The notes: generated from the letters alone by a model not told the origin. Shown: positions 32,332-42,121, counted from the stretch's first letter. The stretch is DNA of 64,000 bases from Nocardioides deserti (GCF_014266025.1 NZ_JACMYC010000004.1:124001-188000); one strand, 5' to 3'. Program-made: numbers and translations.

Positions 32332-33294
32332 ATGTCCACCGGTGAGAAGTCCACCCAGATGGCGATCGCGGTCGCGGTGTTCTTCGCCGTCGTCGCGCTG
32401 ATCCTGCTGGTCACCCAACGCCTCCGGTCGCGGCGCGGCGAGCTGGTGCAGTCCGCCGCCTTCGTGCTGCCGGCGGTTGCGCTCATCGCGTTGGGCCTGC
32501 TCTACCCGGCCATCACGAGCATCTACCAGTCATTCCGGGACAACACCGGCGACGCGTTCGTCGGGCTGGAGAACTACCAGACCATCTTCACCGACTCCGA
32601 CCAGGTGCGCGTGCTGCTCAACACCGCCGCCTGGGTCATCCTCGTGCCGGTGGTCTCCACGCTCGTGGGTCTGGTGTACGCCGTGCTGGTCGACCGGTCG
32701 CGGTTCGAGAAGGTCGCCAAGGCGCTGATCTTCCTGCCGATGGCGATCTCGCTCGTGGGCGCCTCGATCATCTGGAAGTTCGTCTACGACTACCGCGACA
32801 GCAGCCGCGGCCAGATCGGCCTGGCCAACCAGCTGCTCAACTGGGTCGGCATCGACTCCTACCGGTTCCTGCTCACCGAGCCCTGGAACACGATCTTCCT
32901 CATCATCATCCTGATCTGGGTCCAGGCCGGCTTCGCCATGACGATCCTGTCGGCGTCGATCAAGGCGATTCCCGAGGACATCATCGAGGCCGCGCGGCTC
33001 GACGGGGTGGGCGGCATGAAGATGTTCCGCAACATCACCGTGCCGAGCATCCGGCCCTCGCTGATCGTCGTGCTCACCACGATCAGCATCACCACGCTGA
33101 AGGCCTTCGACATCGTCCGCACGACCACGGGCGGCAACTACGACACCAGCGTGCTGGCCTACCAGTTCTACGTGGAGTACTTCCGCTCCTACGACCAGGG
33201 CACGGCCACCGCGATCGCCGTCCTGATCTTCCTGCTGGTGATGCCGATCGTGATCTACAACGTCCGTCAGATGCGCAAGCTGGAGGCACGATGA
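32332..33294 (+). CDS. Sugar ABC permease (AglF-like)
   Basis: 320 residues with an extra N-terminal TM (~12-30) and six core TM helices. The EAA loop reads EAARLDGVGGMKMFRNITVPSIRP near residue 220, the contact site for the ATPase. GLENYQTIF is typical of the MalF-like permease subunit. Its TGA overlaps the ATG of the next permease (ATGA). Confidence 0.9.
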   Translation: MSTGEKSTQMAIAVAVFFAVVALILLVTQRLRSRRGELVQSAAFVLPAVALIALGLLYPAITSIYQSFRDNTGDAFVGLENYQTIFTDSDQVRVLLNTAAWVILVPVVSTLVGLVYAVLVDRSRFEKVAKALIFLPMAISLVGASIIWKFVYDYRDSSRGQIGLANQLLNWVGIDSYRFLLTEPWNTIFLIIILIWVQAGFAMTILSASIKAIPEDIIEAARLDGVGGMKMFRNITVPSIRPSLIVVLTTISITTLKAFDIVRTTTGGNYDTSVLAYQFYVEYFRSYDQGTATAIAVLIFLLVMPIVIYNVRQMRKLEAR

Positions 33295-34229
33295 CCGTCA
33301 TCCCGGAGGAGAAGAGCGTCGAGGCGATCGTCGCCCAGGAGTCGGTCGCCGCCACCGCGAAGCGGGGCCTCACCTCCCCGTGGGCCTCGCTGGCCGCGGT
33401 CGTCATCGCGGTCCTGTGGACGATCCCGACGTTCGGACTGCTGGTCACCTCGTTCCGGCCCGAGTCGGAGATCACCCGCAGCGGCTGGTGGACGACGCTG
33501 TGGAACTGGGACTTCACCCTCGACAACTACGACGAGGTGCTGAACGGGTCCACGACCAACCTGGCGACGTACTTCCTCAACTCCGTCGTCATCACCATCC
33601 CCTCGGTGCTGATCCCGATCAGCATCGCGACGATGGCGGCCTACGCCTTCGCCTGGATGAAGTTCCCCGGCCGCGACTTCCTCTTCGTGGCGATCTTCGC
33701 CCTCCAGATCGTGCCGATCCAGGTCACGATGATCCCGCTGCTCAAGCTTTACGTGCAGCCGCCGTTCAACCTCCAGCCGCTCGCCGGCTCCGACGCGCCC
33801 GGCGGGGGCCTCTACACGATCTGGCTCTCCCACGCGATCTTCGCGCTGCCCCTGGCGATCTACCTGCTGCACAACTTCATGAGCCAGATCCCGGGCGAGC
33901 TGATCGAGTCCGCCCGGGTCGACGGGGCCGGCCACGTCCAGATCTTCACCAAGATCATGCTGCCGCTCATGGCGCCCGCGATCGCGGCGTTCGGCATCTT
34001 CCAGTTCCTGTGGGTGTGGAACGACCTGCTCGTCGCGCTGGTCTTCGGCTCCAACCCGGAGATCGCGCCGCTGACCGTGCGGCTGGCGGAGCTCTCCGGC
34101 ACGCGCGGCCAGGACTGGTACCTGCTGTCCGCCGGTGCGTTCGTCTCGCTGGTGGTGCCGCTGGTCGTCTTCCTCGCGCTGCAGCGCTACTTCGTGCGCG
34201 GCCTGCTCGCCGGAAGCGTCAAGGGGTGA
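33291..34229 (+). CDS. Sugar ABC permease (AglG-like)
   Basis: 312 residues with six TM helices of the MalG type. The EAA loop is ESARVDGAGHVQIFTKIMLPLMAPA near residue 205, and the C-terminus is QRYFVRGLLAGSVKG, typical of this subunit. Translation is coupled to the AglF-like gene by a 4-bp overlap. It forms the heterodimeric channel with that subunit. Confidence 0.9.
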   Translation: MTVIPEEKSVEAIVAQESVAATAKRGLTSPWASLAAVVIAVLWTIPTFGLLVTSFRPESEITRSGWWTTLWNWDFTLDNYDEVLNGSTTNLATYFLNSVVITIPSVLIPISIATMAAYAFAWMKFPGRDFLFVAIFALQIVPIQVTMIPLLKLYVQPPFNLQPLAGSDAPGGGLYTIWLSHAIFALPLAIYLLHNFMSQIPGELIESARVDGAGHVQIFTKIMLPLMAPAIAAFGIFQFLWVWNDLLVALVFGSNPEIAPLTVRLAELSGTRGQDWYLLSAGAFVSLVVPLVVFLALQRYFVRGLLAGSVKG

Positions 34230-34251
34230 CCGACCCGCGGGTGGGGGCCCG

Positions 34252-35259
34252 ATGACCAGCATCGACGACCTCGCCCGCGAGGTCGGGGTGTCGACCGCCA
34301 CGGTCTCCCGCGCCCTGCGGGGGCTCCCGCGCGTCTCCGAGCAGACCCGGCAGCGGGTGGTCGACGCGGCGGTGCGGCTGGGCTACGTGCCCAGCGCCAG
34401 CGCGAGCGGGCTCGCGACCGGCCGGACCCGCACGGTCGCGGTGGTGGTGCCGTTCGTGACCCGGTGGTTCTTCGCCACCGTAGTCCACGGCGCCGAGCAG
34501 GTGCTGCGCGAGCGCGGCTACGACCTGCTGCTCTACAACCTCGCCGGCGACCCGGCCGCCCGGCAGCGGCTGTTCGGCACCGGCCTGCTCACCAAGCGCG
34601 CCGACGCGATCCTCGTGCTGGGGCTCGCCCCGACCGCCGAGGAGGTCCGGCAGCTGCGCAGCGGCGGCCGCCCGGTGGGCCTGGTGGGCGCGTCGGTCGA
34701 CGGCTGGCCCAGCGTGCAGATCGACGACCACGCCGCGGCCCGCTCGGCGGTCGAGCACCTGCTCGCGCTCGGCCACCGCCGGATCGCGTACGTCGGCGGG
34801 CTGGACGACAGCCCGGTCGACGTGGTCGTGCCGACGGCCCGCCGCGACGGCTACCTCGAGGCGCTGCTCGACGCCGGGGTCGAGCCGGACCCGGCGTACG
34901 AGGTGGAGGGCCGCTTCACCATGGCCGGCGGGCTCGCCGCGGGTCGGCGGCTGCTCGACCTCCCCGAGGGGCCGACCGCAGTGTTCGCGGCGTCCGACGA
35001 GATGGCGATCGGCGTGCTGCGCGCCGCCCGCGAGGCCGGTCGCTCGGTGCCCGGCGACCTGTCGGTCATCGGCGTCGACGACCACGAGACGGCGCTGTTC
35101 TTCGACCTCTCGACCGTCCGCCAGCGGGTCGACGAGCAGGGGCGCACCGCCGCCCGCCAGGTGCTGGCGCTGCTGGGCGAGACCGACGAGCTCGTGCCGG
35201 AGCGGGTCGTGCTGCCGACCGAGCTGGTGCTGCGCGCGACGACCGGTCCACCCGCCTGA
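34252..35259 (+). CDS. LacI-family transcriptional regulator
   Basis: 335 residues. The N-terminal helix-turn-helix is MTSIDDLAREVGVSTATVSRALRG, with the hinge helix near LGYVPSASASGLATGRT. A periplasmic-binding-like effector domain follows (VVVPFVTRWFFATVVHGAEQVL ... FAASDEMAIGVLRAAREAG ... LSVIGVDDHETALFF). It is the last gene of the sugar importer operon. It is the natural candidate to bind the palindromes at 30636-30651 and 30729-30740 and to repress until the sugar is present. Confidence 0.92.
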   Translation: MTSIDDLAREVGVSTATVSRALRGLPRVSEQTRQRVVDAAVRLGYVPSASASGLATGRTRTVAVVVPFVTRWFFATVVHGAEQVLRERGYDLLLYNLAGDPAARQRLFGTGLLTKRADAILVLGLAPTAEEVRQLRSGGRPVGLVGASVDGWPSVQIDDHAAARSAVEHLLALGHRRIAYVGGLDDSPVDVVVPTARRDGYLEALLDAGVEPDPAYEVEGRFTMAGGLAAGRRLLDLPEGPTAVFAASDEMAIGVLRAAREAGRSVPGDLSVIGVDDHETALFFDLSTVRQRVDEQGRTAARQVLALLGETDELVPERVVLPTELVLRATTGPPA

Positions 35260-35265
35260 GGTCCC

Positions 35266-35284
35266 GGCCCGGCCGGCCCGGGCC
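35266..35284. terminator. GC-rich hairpin between convergent genes
   Basis: GGCCCGG and CCGGGCC pair around a 5-nt loop between the LacI gene and the convergent hemolysin III gene. It probably terminates in both directions. No T-run is seen. Confidence 0.45.
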
Positions 35285-35296
35285 CAGCGCAGGGGA

Positions 35297-36034
35297 TCAG
35301 CGCAGGGAGTACGTCGCCAGCGAGACGCCGACGTAGTGCGCGGCGAACGCCAGGATCGTGAAGGTGTGGAACACCTCGTGGAAGCCGAACCACCGCGGCC
35401 ACGGGTTCGGCCGCTTGAAGCCGTAGACCACGCCGCCGAGCGTGTAGAGCATCCCGCCGGCCACGATCATCACGAAGGTCGCGACCCCGATGCCCATGCC
35501 GAGCTCGAGGGCCCCGTCGAGCAGGTCGGGGATGAAGAAGACCGCGGCCCAGCCGAGCGCGACGTAGATGGGCACGTAGAGCCAGCGGGGCGCGTCGGTC
35601 CAGAACACGCGGAAGACCACGCCGAGGACCGCCCCCGTCCACACCGCGGTGAGCAGCGCGGTGCGCTGGGTGCCCTCGAGCAGCATGAGCGCGAACGGCG
35701 TGTAGGAGCCGGCGATGAGCAGGAAGATGTTCGCGTGGTCGAAGCGCCGCAGGAACGCCCAGACCGGCGGCGACCAGGTGCCGGTGTGGTAGATCGCCGA
35801 GACCGTGAAGAGCAGCAGGGCGGTGCCCACGAAGACCGCCGACCCGACCCGCGTGGTGGTGTCGGGGGAGAGCGCCACCAGGACGATGCCGGCGGCCAGG
35901 GTCAGCGGGGCGGTCACCAGGTGCAGCCACCCGCGGAGCTTGGGCTTGATCTCGGCGAAGGTGTCCTGGATCGAGTCGCCGAGGTGCTCCAGGCGGTGCT
36001 CCAGCCCTGCGCGCACGTCGTCCCTCCGGCTCAT
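35297..36034 (-). CDS. Hemolysin III / PAQR-family membrane protein
   Basis: 245 residues from ATG 36034 with seven hydrophobic helices. SAIYHTGTWSPPVWAFLRRFDHANIFLLIAGSYTPF and HEVFHTFTILAFAAHY carry the conserved His and Asp residues (H near FHEVFHTF, D in RFDHANI) of the PAQR/hemolysin III superfamily, which form a zinc site. The true function is likely a lipid hydrolase or regulator, not a toxin. TAACTT on the coding strand sits 7 nt before the start. Divergent from uppS-like, as recalled for mycobacteria. Confidence 0.88.
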   Translation of the reverse strand: MSRRDDVRAGLEHRLEHLGDSIQDTFAEIKPKLRGWLHLVTAPLTLAAGIVLVALSPDTTTRVGSAVFVGTALLLFTVSAIYHTGTWSPPVWAFLRRFDHANIFLLIAGSYTPFALMLLEGTQRTALLTAVWTGAVLGVVFRVFWTDAPRWLYVPIYVALGWAAVFFIPDLLDGALELGMGIGVATFVMIVAGGMLYTLGGVVYGFKRPNPWPRWFGFHEVFHTFTILAFAAHYVGVSLATYSLR

Positions 36035-36075
36035 GGGACGAAAGTTACCTGGCCCACGGTGCCGCTCCGGCGGCG

Positions 36076-36081
36076 TACCCT
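36076..36081 (+). promoter_or_regulatory. -10 element of the prenyl synthase gene
   Basis: TACCCT lies 7 nt before GTG 36089, with no Shine-Dalgarno sequence. Confidence 0.5.
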
Positions 36082-36088
36082 GCTTTGC

Positions 36089-36865
36089 GTGGCGGACTGG
36101 AAGCGTGGGGTGCGCCGGGTGCTCTACCCGGCCTACGAGGCCCGGATGCTCCGCCGGCTGCCGACCGAGCAGCTCCCGAAGCACATCGGCGTCATGCTCG
36201 ACGGCAACCGGCGCTGGGCCCGCGCCGTGGGCCGCGACACCGCCCACGGGCACCGCGCCGGCGCCGCGAACATCGAGCCGCTGCTCGGCTGGTGCGACGA
36301 GGTCGGCATCGAGGTCGTCACCCTGTGGCTGCTCTCGACCGACAACCTGAACCGTCCCGCCGCGGAGCTCGCGCCGCTGCTGGAGATCATCGAGGACGCC
36401 GTCGACACCCTGGCCACCCAGCAGCGCTGGCGGCTCCACCCCGTCGGCGCGCTCGACCTGCTGCCGTCGCGCACCGCCGAGCGGCTCAAGGCCGCCGCGG
36501 AGTCGACCCGCGAGGTCGAGGGGATGCTGGTCAACGTGGCCGTGGGGTACGGCGGTCGCCGCGAGATCGCCGACGCCGTCCGCTCGCTGCTCCAGGAGCA
36601 CGCCGAGCGCGGCACCACGCTCGAGGAGCTCGCCGGCCAGATCGACGTCGAGCACATCGCCGACCACCTCTACACCAAGGGCCAGCCCGACCCCGACCTG
36701 GTGATCCGCACCTCGGGGGAGCAGCGGCTCGGCGGCTTCCTGCTGTGGCAGAGCGCCAAGTCGGAGTTCTACTTCTGCGAGGCCTACTGGCCCGACTTCC
36801 GCCGGGTCGACTTCCTCCGCGCGATCCGCGCTTACGCCCAGCGTGAGCGCCGCTTCGGCGCCTGA
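36089..36865 (+). CDS. Cis-prenyltransferase (short-chain Z-isoprenyl diphosphate synthase-like)
   Basis: 258 residues from GTG 36089. MLDGNRRWARAVG supplies the Asp and Arg that bind the pyrophosphate, with HGHRAGAANI, WLLSTDNLNRP and the signature IRTSGEQRLGGFLLWQSAKSEFYF. The N-terminal extension (RRVLYPAYEARMLRRL) and its placement next to a hemolysin III gene resemble the mycobacterial Z-FPP synthase more than UppS. The product chain length is uncertain. It supplies the polyprenyl carrier for cell-wall synthesis. Confidence 0.87.
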   Translation: MADWKRGVRRVLYPAYEARMLRRLPTEQLPKHIGVMLDGNRRWARAVGRDTAHGHRAGAANIEPLLGWCDEVGIEVVTLWLLSTDNLNRPAAELAPLLEIIEDAVDTLATQQRWRLHPVGALDLLPSRTAERLKAAAESTREVEGMLVNVAVGYGGRREIADAVRSLLQEHAERGTTLEELAGQIDVEHIADHLYTKGQPDPDLVIRTSGEQRLGGFLLWQSAKSEFYFCEAYWPDFRRVDFLRAIRAYAQRERRFGA

Positions 36866-37162
36866 CGCGGCCGACGGCGCGTAGGCCGTTCGGACGATGT
36901 TCACCGAGGTTCACCCGCGCGGACGGGCGTGTCGCCCTCGCCGGAGCGGGCAGCGGCGTACGTTCTGGCTCAGTGGCCGGTGGGGAAGCCGGCCGCGTCG
37001 GGAGGTCCGCTCGTGAGTGATCACGACTGCAGCGCACGACAGGCAGCCGCCTGCCGTGGGCGAGGGGGCCGGCACTCCGGCCTGCGGGCCCGGTCCCGGT
37101 CCAACCGCGTGAGCTAGGGACCGGGGCGTCGAGTGCGCGTGCCGTCCCGTGAGGGGTGAACC
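36866..37162. other. Leader region upstream of phoH
   Basis: About 300 bp with no supported gene. TACGTT at 36958-36963 could be a -10. A hairpin with arms CCCGGTCCC (37089-37097) and GGGACCGGG (37117-37125) lies ~40 bp before the phoH start. It may be a structured 5' leader; I could not match it to a known riboswitch class. Confidence 0.4.
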
Positions 37163-38494
37163 GTGCCGACCACGGCCAAGAAGACCCGGACCACCAGCAG
37201 CACCCGCACCTACGTCCTCGACACCAGCGTCCTGCTGGCCGACCCCGGCGCGCTCCGCCGGTTCGCCGAGCACGAGGTCGTGCTGCCGGTGGTCGTGATC
37301 ACCGAGCTCGAGGGCAAGCGGCACCACCCCGAGCTGGGGTTCTTCGCCCGGACCGCGCTCCGGATGCTCGACGAGCTGCGGGTCACCCACGGGCGGCTCG
37401 ACGAGCCGGTCCCGGTCGGCGACGAGGGCGGCACGCTGCGCGTCGAGCTCAACCACACCGACCCGCAGGCGCTGCCGTCGGGCTTCCGCCTCGGCGACAA
37501 CGACACCCGCATCCTCGCGGTCGCCAAGAACCTCGCCGACGAGGGCCACGTGGTCACGCTGGTCTCCAAGGACCTCCCGCTGCGGATCAAGGCCTCCGCG
37601 GTCGGGCTGGACGCGGAGGAGTACCGCGCGGAGGCGGTCAGCGACTCCGACACCGGCTACTCCGGCATGGCCGAGCTTGAGGTCGCCGCCGCCGAGCTCG
37701 ACGAGCTGTACGACGACGGCGTGCTCGACCTCGAGGTGGCGCGCGACATGCCGTGCCACCAGGGGCTGGTGCTGCTGTCGGACCGGGGGACCGCGCTCGG
37801 CCGGGTGGGTCCGGACAAGCGGATCCACCTGGTGCGCGGGGACCGCGAGGCGTTCGGCGTCCACGGCCGCTCCGCCGAGCAGCGGGTCGCGCTCGAGATG
37901 CTGCTCGACCCCGAGGTCGGCATCGTCTCTCTGGGTGGGCGCGCCGGCACCGGCAAGTCCGCGATGGCGCTGTGCGCCGGGCTGGAGGCGGTCCTCGAGC
38001 GCGGCCAGCACCAGAAGGTGGTGGTCTTCCGGCCGCTGTTCGCCGTCGGCGGGCAGGAGCTCGGCTACCTCCCCGGGTCGGAGGCCGAGAAGATGGGGCC
38101 CTGGGCCCAGGCCGTCTTCGACACCCTCGGCGCGATGACCTCCAAGGAGGTGATCGAGGAGGTGCTCGACCGCGGGATGCTCGAGGTGCTGCCGCTGACC
38201 CACATCCGCGGCCGCTCGCTGCACGACGCCTTCGTCATCGTCGACGAGGCGCAGTCGCTGGAGCGCAACGTGCTGCTCACCGTGCTCTCGCGGATCGGCG
38301 CCGGCTCGAAGGTCGTCCTCACCCACGACGTGGCCCAGCGCGACAACCTGCGGGTGGGTCGGCACGACGGCATCGTCGCGGTGATCGAGAAGCTGAAGGG
38401 ACACCCGCTCTTCGCCCACGTGACCCTGACGCGGTCCGAGCGGTCCCCGATCGCGGCGCTGGTGACGGAGATGCTGGAGAACGTGACGCTGTAG
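37163..38494 (+). CDS. phoH2: PhoH2-type PIN-PhoH protein
   Basis: 443 residues from GTG 37163. An N-terminal PIN ribonuclease domain (~15-150) has acidic residues in [17 protein letters not shown] and [12 protein letters not shown]. It is fused to a PhoH ATPase (~235-440) with Walker [10 protein letters not shown], Walker [10 protein letters not shown], and [10 protein letters not shown]. In mycobacteria PhoH2 is described as an RNA helicase/RNase. The preceding toxin-associated small gene phoAT is not evident here. Stand-alone gene with a long leader. Confidence 0.92.
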   Translation: MPTTAKKTRTTSSTRTYVLDTSVLLADPGALRRFAEHEVVLPVVVITELEGKRHHPELGFFARTALRMLDELRVTHGRLDEPVPVGDEGGTLRVELNHTDPQALPSGFRLGDNDTRILAVAKNLADEGHVVTLVSKDLPLRIKASAVGLDAEEYRAEAVSDSDTGYSGMAELEVAAAELDELYDDGVLDLEVARDMPCHQGLVLLSDRGTALGRVGPDKRIHLVRGDREAFGVHGRSAEQRVALEMLLDPEVGIVSLGGRAGTGKSAMALCAGLEAVLERGQHQKVVVFRPLFAVGGQELGYLPGSEAEKMGPWAQAVFDTLGAMTSKEVIEEVLDRGMLEVLPLTHIRGRSLHDAFVIVDEAQSLERNVLLTVLSRIGAGSKVVLTHDVAQRDNLRVGRHDGIVAVIEKLKGHPLFAHVTLTRSERSPIAALVTEMLENVTL

Positions 38495-38654
38495 ACACTG
38501 GTCTGGACGAGTGTGGCCGGCGGGGCCGCTGTGACGCGTGTGCCACATGCTCCGCCGGTCCGTCTCGGAGGACGGCACGTCGCTTTGGCGGGCCGGCGGC
38601 ATGTCGGGCATGGTGTCGGGGTTCCTGGCCTCTACCCCCGTGGATGACCCGCCT

Positions 38655-39329
38655 GTGTCGAAGCACGTCAAGCACGTCCCGAAGCACCGCCGCGCTCCCG
38701 AGCCGCGGCTCACCCGGGCACCCCGGAAGGCCCTGCGCACCACGGCCGTCCTCTCCGGCGTGGCCGTTGCCACGACCGGGGCCGCCGTCGCCGGCGGCGT
38801 CCTGAGCGGCCCGGGCGCGGTGAGCGCCGCCGCGGGCGACATCGCCGCCGTCGCGGACGACGCCCGCCTCAGCGGCTCGTCGTTCGCCGAGGAGCGCGCC
38901 TCCTCGGTCACCCGGTCCTCGGACCGCCGCGAGCAGGCCGACCCGACCAAGCAGGCGACCCTCGGTGAGGAGCTCGGCGCCGCGTCCGGCGAGGGCGCGA
39001 CCCGCGCGATCACCCGCACCGAGGACCTCTCCGACGCCGACCCGCGCGACATCGCCCGCGCGATGCTCGGCGAGTTCGGCTTCTCCGCCGACCAGTTCTC
39101 CTGCCTCGACTCGCTCTGGGTCAGCGAGAGCGACTGGCGCGTGGACGCCGACAACCCCACCTCGACGGCGTACGGCATCCCGCAGGCGCTCACCGGCCTG
39201 CACGAGCTGCCCGCGGACTACATGACCAACGCCGCCTCGCAGATCCGCTGGGGCCTGGGCTACATCCGCGACGCCTACGGCTCGCCCTGCAGCGCCTGGT
39301 CGTTCAAGCAGGGCCACAACTGGTACTGA
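38655..39329 (+). CDS. Secreted lytic-transglycosylase-like protein
   Basis: 224 residues from GTG 38655; several upstream in-frame starts reach 38538. A basic region (KHRRAPEPRLTRAPRKALR), a hydrophobic segment (~30-50) and an Ala/Ser linker precede a ~90-residue C-terminal SLT/lysozyme-like domain. That domain contains FSCLDSLWVSESDW (the Glu is the likely catalytic acid), STAYGIPQAL, QIRWGLGYI and SAWSFKQGHNWY. It matches the short transglycosylase-like proteins common in Nocardioides. It probably acts on peptidoglycan outside the cell. Confidence 0.8.
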   Translation: MSKHVKHVPKHRRAPEPRLTRAPRKALRTTAVLSGVAVATTGAAVAGGVLSGPGAVSAAAGDIAAVADDARLSGSSFAEERASSVTRSSDRREQADPTKQATLGEELGAASGEGATRAITRTEDLSDADPRDIARAMLGEFGFSADQFSCLDSLWVSESDWRVDADNPTSTAYGIPQALTGLHELPADYMTNAASQIRWGLGYIRDAYGSPCSAWSFKQGHNWY

Positions 39330-39408
39330 CCGGGCGCTCGCCGACCGCCTCGTGATGCCCAGCGTGCGCCTGGGCGCACGCTCAGCAGCACGAGGCCGGA
39401 GCGAGTGC

Positions 39409-40833
39409 TCATGGGTGGGTCATGGACTCCACGTCGAGCGCCTCGTCGAGCTGCTCCTCGGTGACCTCGCCCCGCTCGACGAAGCCCATCTTCAGGACCG
39501 TCTCGCGGATGGTCGCGCCGTCGGCCAGCGCCTGCTTGGCGACCTTCGCGGCGTTCTCGTATCCGATGTGCTTGTTCAGCGGCGTCACCACCGACGGCGA
39601 GGACTCGGCGTACTGCCGCATCCGCTCGGCGTCCGCAGTGATGCCGTCGACGCAGCGCTGCGCGAGCACGGTGGACGACGTCGAGAGCAGGCGCACCGAC
39701 TCCAGCACGTTGCGCGCCATCACCGGCATCGCCACGTTGAGCTCGAAGCTGCCGCTCGCGCCGGCGAACCCGACGGCGGCGTCGTTGCCGATCACCTGGG
39801 CGCACACCATGAGCGTGGCCTCGGGGAGCACCGGGTTCACCTTGCCGGGCATGATGCTCGACCCCGGCTGGAGGTCGGGCAGGTGGATTTCGGCCAGGCC
39901 GGTCGTCGGGCCCGACGACATCCAGCGCAGGTCGTTGCAGATCTTCGTGAGTCCGACCGCGATGGTCCGCAGGACGCCGGAGAGCTCGACGAGCGAGTCG
40001 CGCGTGCCCTGGGCCTCGAAGTGGTTGCGCGCCTCGGTGAACGGCTGCCCGGTGCGCTCGCCGAGCACCTCGATCACCCGCGCCGCGAAGCCCGGCGGCG
40101 TGTTGATGCCGGTGCCGACGGCGGTGCCGCCCAGTGGCAGCTCGCGGACGCGGGGGAGGACCGACTCGAGCCGCTCGGCGGCGTACCGCACCGTCGCTGC
40201 GTAGCCGGAGAACTCCTGGCCGAGCATCACCGGCGTCGCATCCATCAGGTGCGTGCGGCCGGACTTCACCAGCCCGGCGAACTCCTCGGCCTTGCCCTCG
40301 AGGCTGGTGGCCAGCACGTCGAGCGCCGGCAGCAGCTGCCTGGTGACGGCGAGCGCCGCGGCGACGTGGATGGCCGTGGGGAAGGTGTCGTTGCTGGACT
40401 GGCTGGCGTTGACGTGGTCGTTGGGGTGCACCTCGGTGCCGGCGCGCGCGGCCAGCGAGGCGATGACCTCGTTGGCGTTCATGTTCGAGCTGGTGCCGGA
40501 GCCGGTCTGGAAGACGTCGACGGGGAACTCGCGGTCGTGCCGGCCCTCCGCCACCTCGGTCGCGGCGGCGACGACCGCGTCGGCCCTGGCCCGGTCCAGC
40601 ACGCCGAGCTCGCCGTTGGTGGTGGCGGCGGCGGCCTTGACCAGCCCGATGGCGTGGACGAGCGCCGGCTCGATCGGCGTGCCGGAGATCGGGAAGTTCT
40701 CGACCGCGCGCTGGGTCTGCGCCCGCCACAGCGCGTCGCGCGGCACCTGGACCTCGCCCATGCTGTCGTGCTCGGTCCGGAACTCCTGGGCTTGCGCCGA
40801 GGTCTGCCCTGGCGTCTGGTCTGCGTCGCTCAC
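39409..40833 (-). CDS. fumC: Class II fumarate hydratase
   Basis: 474 residues from GTG 40833 (GTGA overlap with the upstream gene). Superfamily motifs: [45 protein letters not shown], and the signature [15 protein letters not shown]. It is an iron-independent homotetramer that interconverts fumarate and malate in the TCA cycle. A second, iron-sulfur fumarase is encoded only 1.6 kb away. Confidence 0.95.
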   Translation of the reverse strand: MSDADQTPGQTSAQAQEFRTEHDSMGEVQVPRDALWRAQTQRAVENFPISGTPIEPALVHAIGLVKAAAATTNGELGVLDRARADAVVAAATEVAEGRHDREFPVDVFQTGSGTSSNMNANEVIASLAARAGTEVHPNDHVNASQSSNDTFPTAIHVAAALAVTRQLLPALDVLATSLEGKAEEFAGLVKSGRTHLMDATPVMLGQEFSGYAATVRYAAERLESVLPRVRELPLGGTAVGTGINTPPGFAARVIEVLGERTGQPFTEARNHFEAQGTRDSLVELSGVLRTIAVGLTKICNDLRWMSSGPTTGLAEIHLPDLQPGSSIMPGKVNPVLPEATLMVCAQVIGNDAAVGFAGASGSFELNVAMPVMARNVLESVRLLSTSSTVLAQRCVDGITADAERMRQYAESSPSVVTPLNKHIGYENAAKVAKQALADGATIRETVLKMGFVERGEVTEEQLDEALDVESMTHP

Positions 40834-41525
40834 GCGGACTCCGGTACCCGGGCGACGTAGAGCCAATAGCGTTCGTCGCGGTCCTGCAGCCGGACCTCGT
40901 GCGGGTGCGCCTCCGCGGCGCCGAACGCCGCGCGCATCGCCTCCTCGAGCTGCGGGGCCTCCGCTGCTGACCAGACCACCAGGACGCCGCCAGGGCGCAG
41001 CACCTCGCGGACGGTCGCCAGGAACGGCTCGCGGTAGATCGCGGCGTTCGCGTCGTGCACGAGGTAGCCCGGGCCGTTGTCGACGTCCAGCAGCACCAGG
41101 TCGTACGTCGCCGGGCGGGCCTCCGCGAGCGCGACGGCCACGTCGGCGACGACGACCTGCACCCGCTCGTCGGCGAGCAGCGCCGGGCCGTGGGGGATCG
41201 TGCCGTCGCGCATCCAGCCGACCAGCGCCTGCTCGATCTCGACGACCGCGCAGCGCTCGACCCGGCAGTCGGCCAGCACCTCGTGCATGGTGAAGCCGAG
41301 GCCGAGGCCGCCCACCACGACCGCCCGTGGGTGCTCGACCAGCGCGAGGGCGGCGGTCGCGAGCGCGCGCTCGGTGCTGGTCTCGAGGGTGTCCATCACG
41401 AAGACGCCGTTCGCGCGCAGCTCCAGCGACGTGGGTCCGTGCGGGTCGCGCCGCTCGCGCAGTACCAGCTCACCGCGCTCGGACTCCGCCCGCGCGACCT
41501 CGACCTGCTCGTGCCCGTCCACCAC
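40830..41525 (-). CDS. Spermidine synthase-like protein
   Basis: 231 residues. A Rossmann fold with [16 protein letters not shown] (SAM-like nucleotide loop), [11 protein letters not shown], and [16 protein letters not shown] in the spermidine-synthase style. The PEG/DTGDG-like active-site Asp is present in DVDNG. It lacks the N-terminal beta domain of true SpeE, so the aminopropyl donor and acceptor are uncertain. GTG 41525 is followed in frame by GTG 41522, and three 12-bp repeats lie directly upstream. The stop overlaps the fumC start by 4 bp, so the two are coupled. Confidence 0.8.
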   Translation of the reverse strand: MVDGHEQVEVARAESERGELVLRERRDPHGPTSLELRANGVFVMDTLETSTERALATAALALVEHPRAVVVGGLGLGFTMHEVLADCRVERCAVVEIEQALVGWMRDGTIPHGPALLADERVQVVVADVAVALAEARPATYDLVLLDVDNGPGYLVHDANAAIYREPFLATVREVLRPGGVLVVWSAAEAPQLEEAMRAAFGAAEAHPHEVRLQDRDERYWLYVARVPESA

Positions 41526-41560
41526 TCGTCCACCACCTCGTCCACCACCTCGTCCACCAC
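41525..41560. repeat. Tandem repeat, 3 x 12 bp, at a translation start
   Basis: Three perfect CTCGTCCACCAC units on the plus strand (GTGGTGGACGAG on the coding strand), plus a degenerate fourth unit that enters the spermidine synthase-like gene. Each unit brings two GTG triplets, so slippage could change the available start codons. Confidence 0.95.
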
Positions 41561-41643
41561 GGGGCGTTGCTCCATCGCCGGTCGTTCGTTGTCCCTGCGC
41601 GGACCGGCCGTTCGGTCCGCTCCGCTCAGATCAAGGAGACATC

Positions 41644-42075
41644 GTGGCACGCATCCTCCGGACCCTCGTGGCGCTCGTGCTGGTGGTGGTCCCCACCATC
41701 GGGCTGGTCGCCTCCACCTCGACCACGGCGAGCGCCGCCCCGTCGTACGGCCCGTGGAGCAGCGAGGTGCTCGGCCTCCAGGGCCGGGTCTCGCCGCCGG
41801 CGGCCGGCCAGGCCCGCACCTTCGTGCAGTTCCGCCGCACGCAGGACTCCGAGGGCCAGCGGCAGGTCCGCGTCGCCTACCGCCTCGGCGGCGGCAAGCG
41901 CGTCACCCTCGCCGCCCGCACCCTCGCGCCGGGCGCACGGACGCAGTACCGCACCGCGCCCGTGCGCTGCGGCAGGAAGATCACCGTGTTCGCCCAGGGC
42001 CGCTACCGCGCGGACGCCTCCAGCGCCTGGTCGAAGTGGTACGCCGTGAGCGCCACCTTCAAGCGCTCCTGCTGA
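41644..42075 (+). CDS. Small secreted protein of unknown family
   Basis: 143 residues from GTG 41644, with AAGGAG (41633-41638) at good spacing. The signal peptide is ~1-32 (ARILRTLVALVLVVVPTIGLV ... ASAAP). The mature ~110 residues are basic and beta-rich (YGPWSSEVLGLQGRV, RVAYRLGGGKRVTLAARTL) and contain two cysteines (VRCGRK and the C-terminal KRSC) that could pair. No family recognised. Confidence 0.8.
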   Translation: MARILRTLVALVLVVVPTIGLVASTSTTASAAPSYGPWSSEVLGLQGRVSPPAAGQARTFVQFRRTQDSEGQRQVRVAYRLGGGKRVTLAARTLAPGARTQYRTAPVRCGRKITVFAQGRYRADASSAWSKWYAVSATFKRSC

Positions 42076-42081
42076 CGCACG

Positions 42082-42116
42082 CTCCTTCGGGTACCGGTCG
42101 CACCGACCCGAAGGAG
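42082..42116 (+). promoter_or_regulatory. Hairpin that includes the next gene's Shine-Dalgarno sequence
   Basis: A perfect 11-bp stem, CTCCTTCGGGT (42082-42092) with ACCCGAAGGAG (42106-42116). The 3' arm contains AAGGAG, 5 nt before ATG 42122. It could be a terminator for the secreted-protein gene or a fold that hides the ribosome-binding site. Confidence 0.7.
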
Positions 42117-42121
42117 AGTGC

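Noticed and set aside
38500..38654. Possible cyclic-di-AMP riboswitch before the transglycosylase-like gene
   Set aside because: Such riboswitches precede cell-wall hydrolase genes in actinobacteria, but I could not find the conserved core motifs here.
41525..41560. CRISPR-like repeat
   Set aside because: Three adjacent 12-bp units without spacers are a simple tandem repeat.
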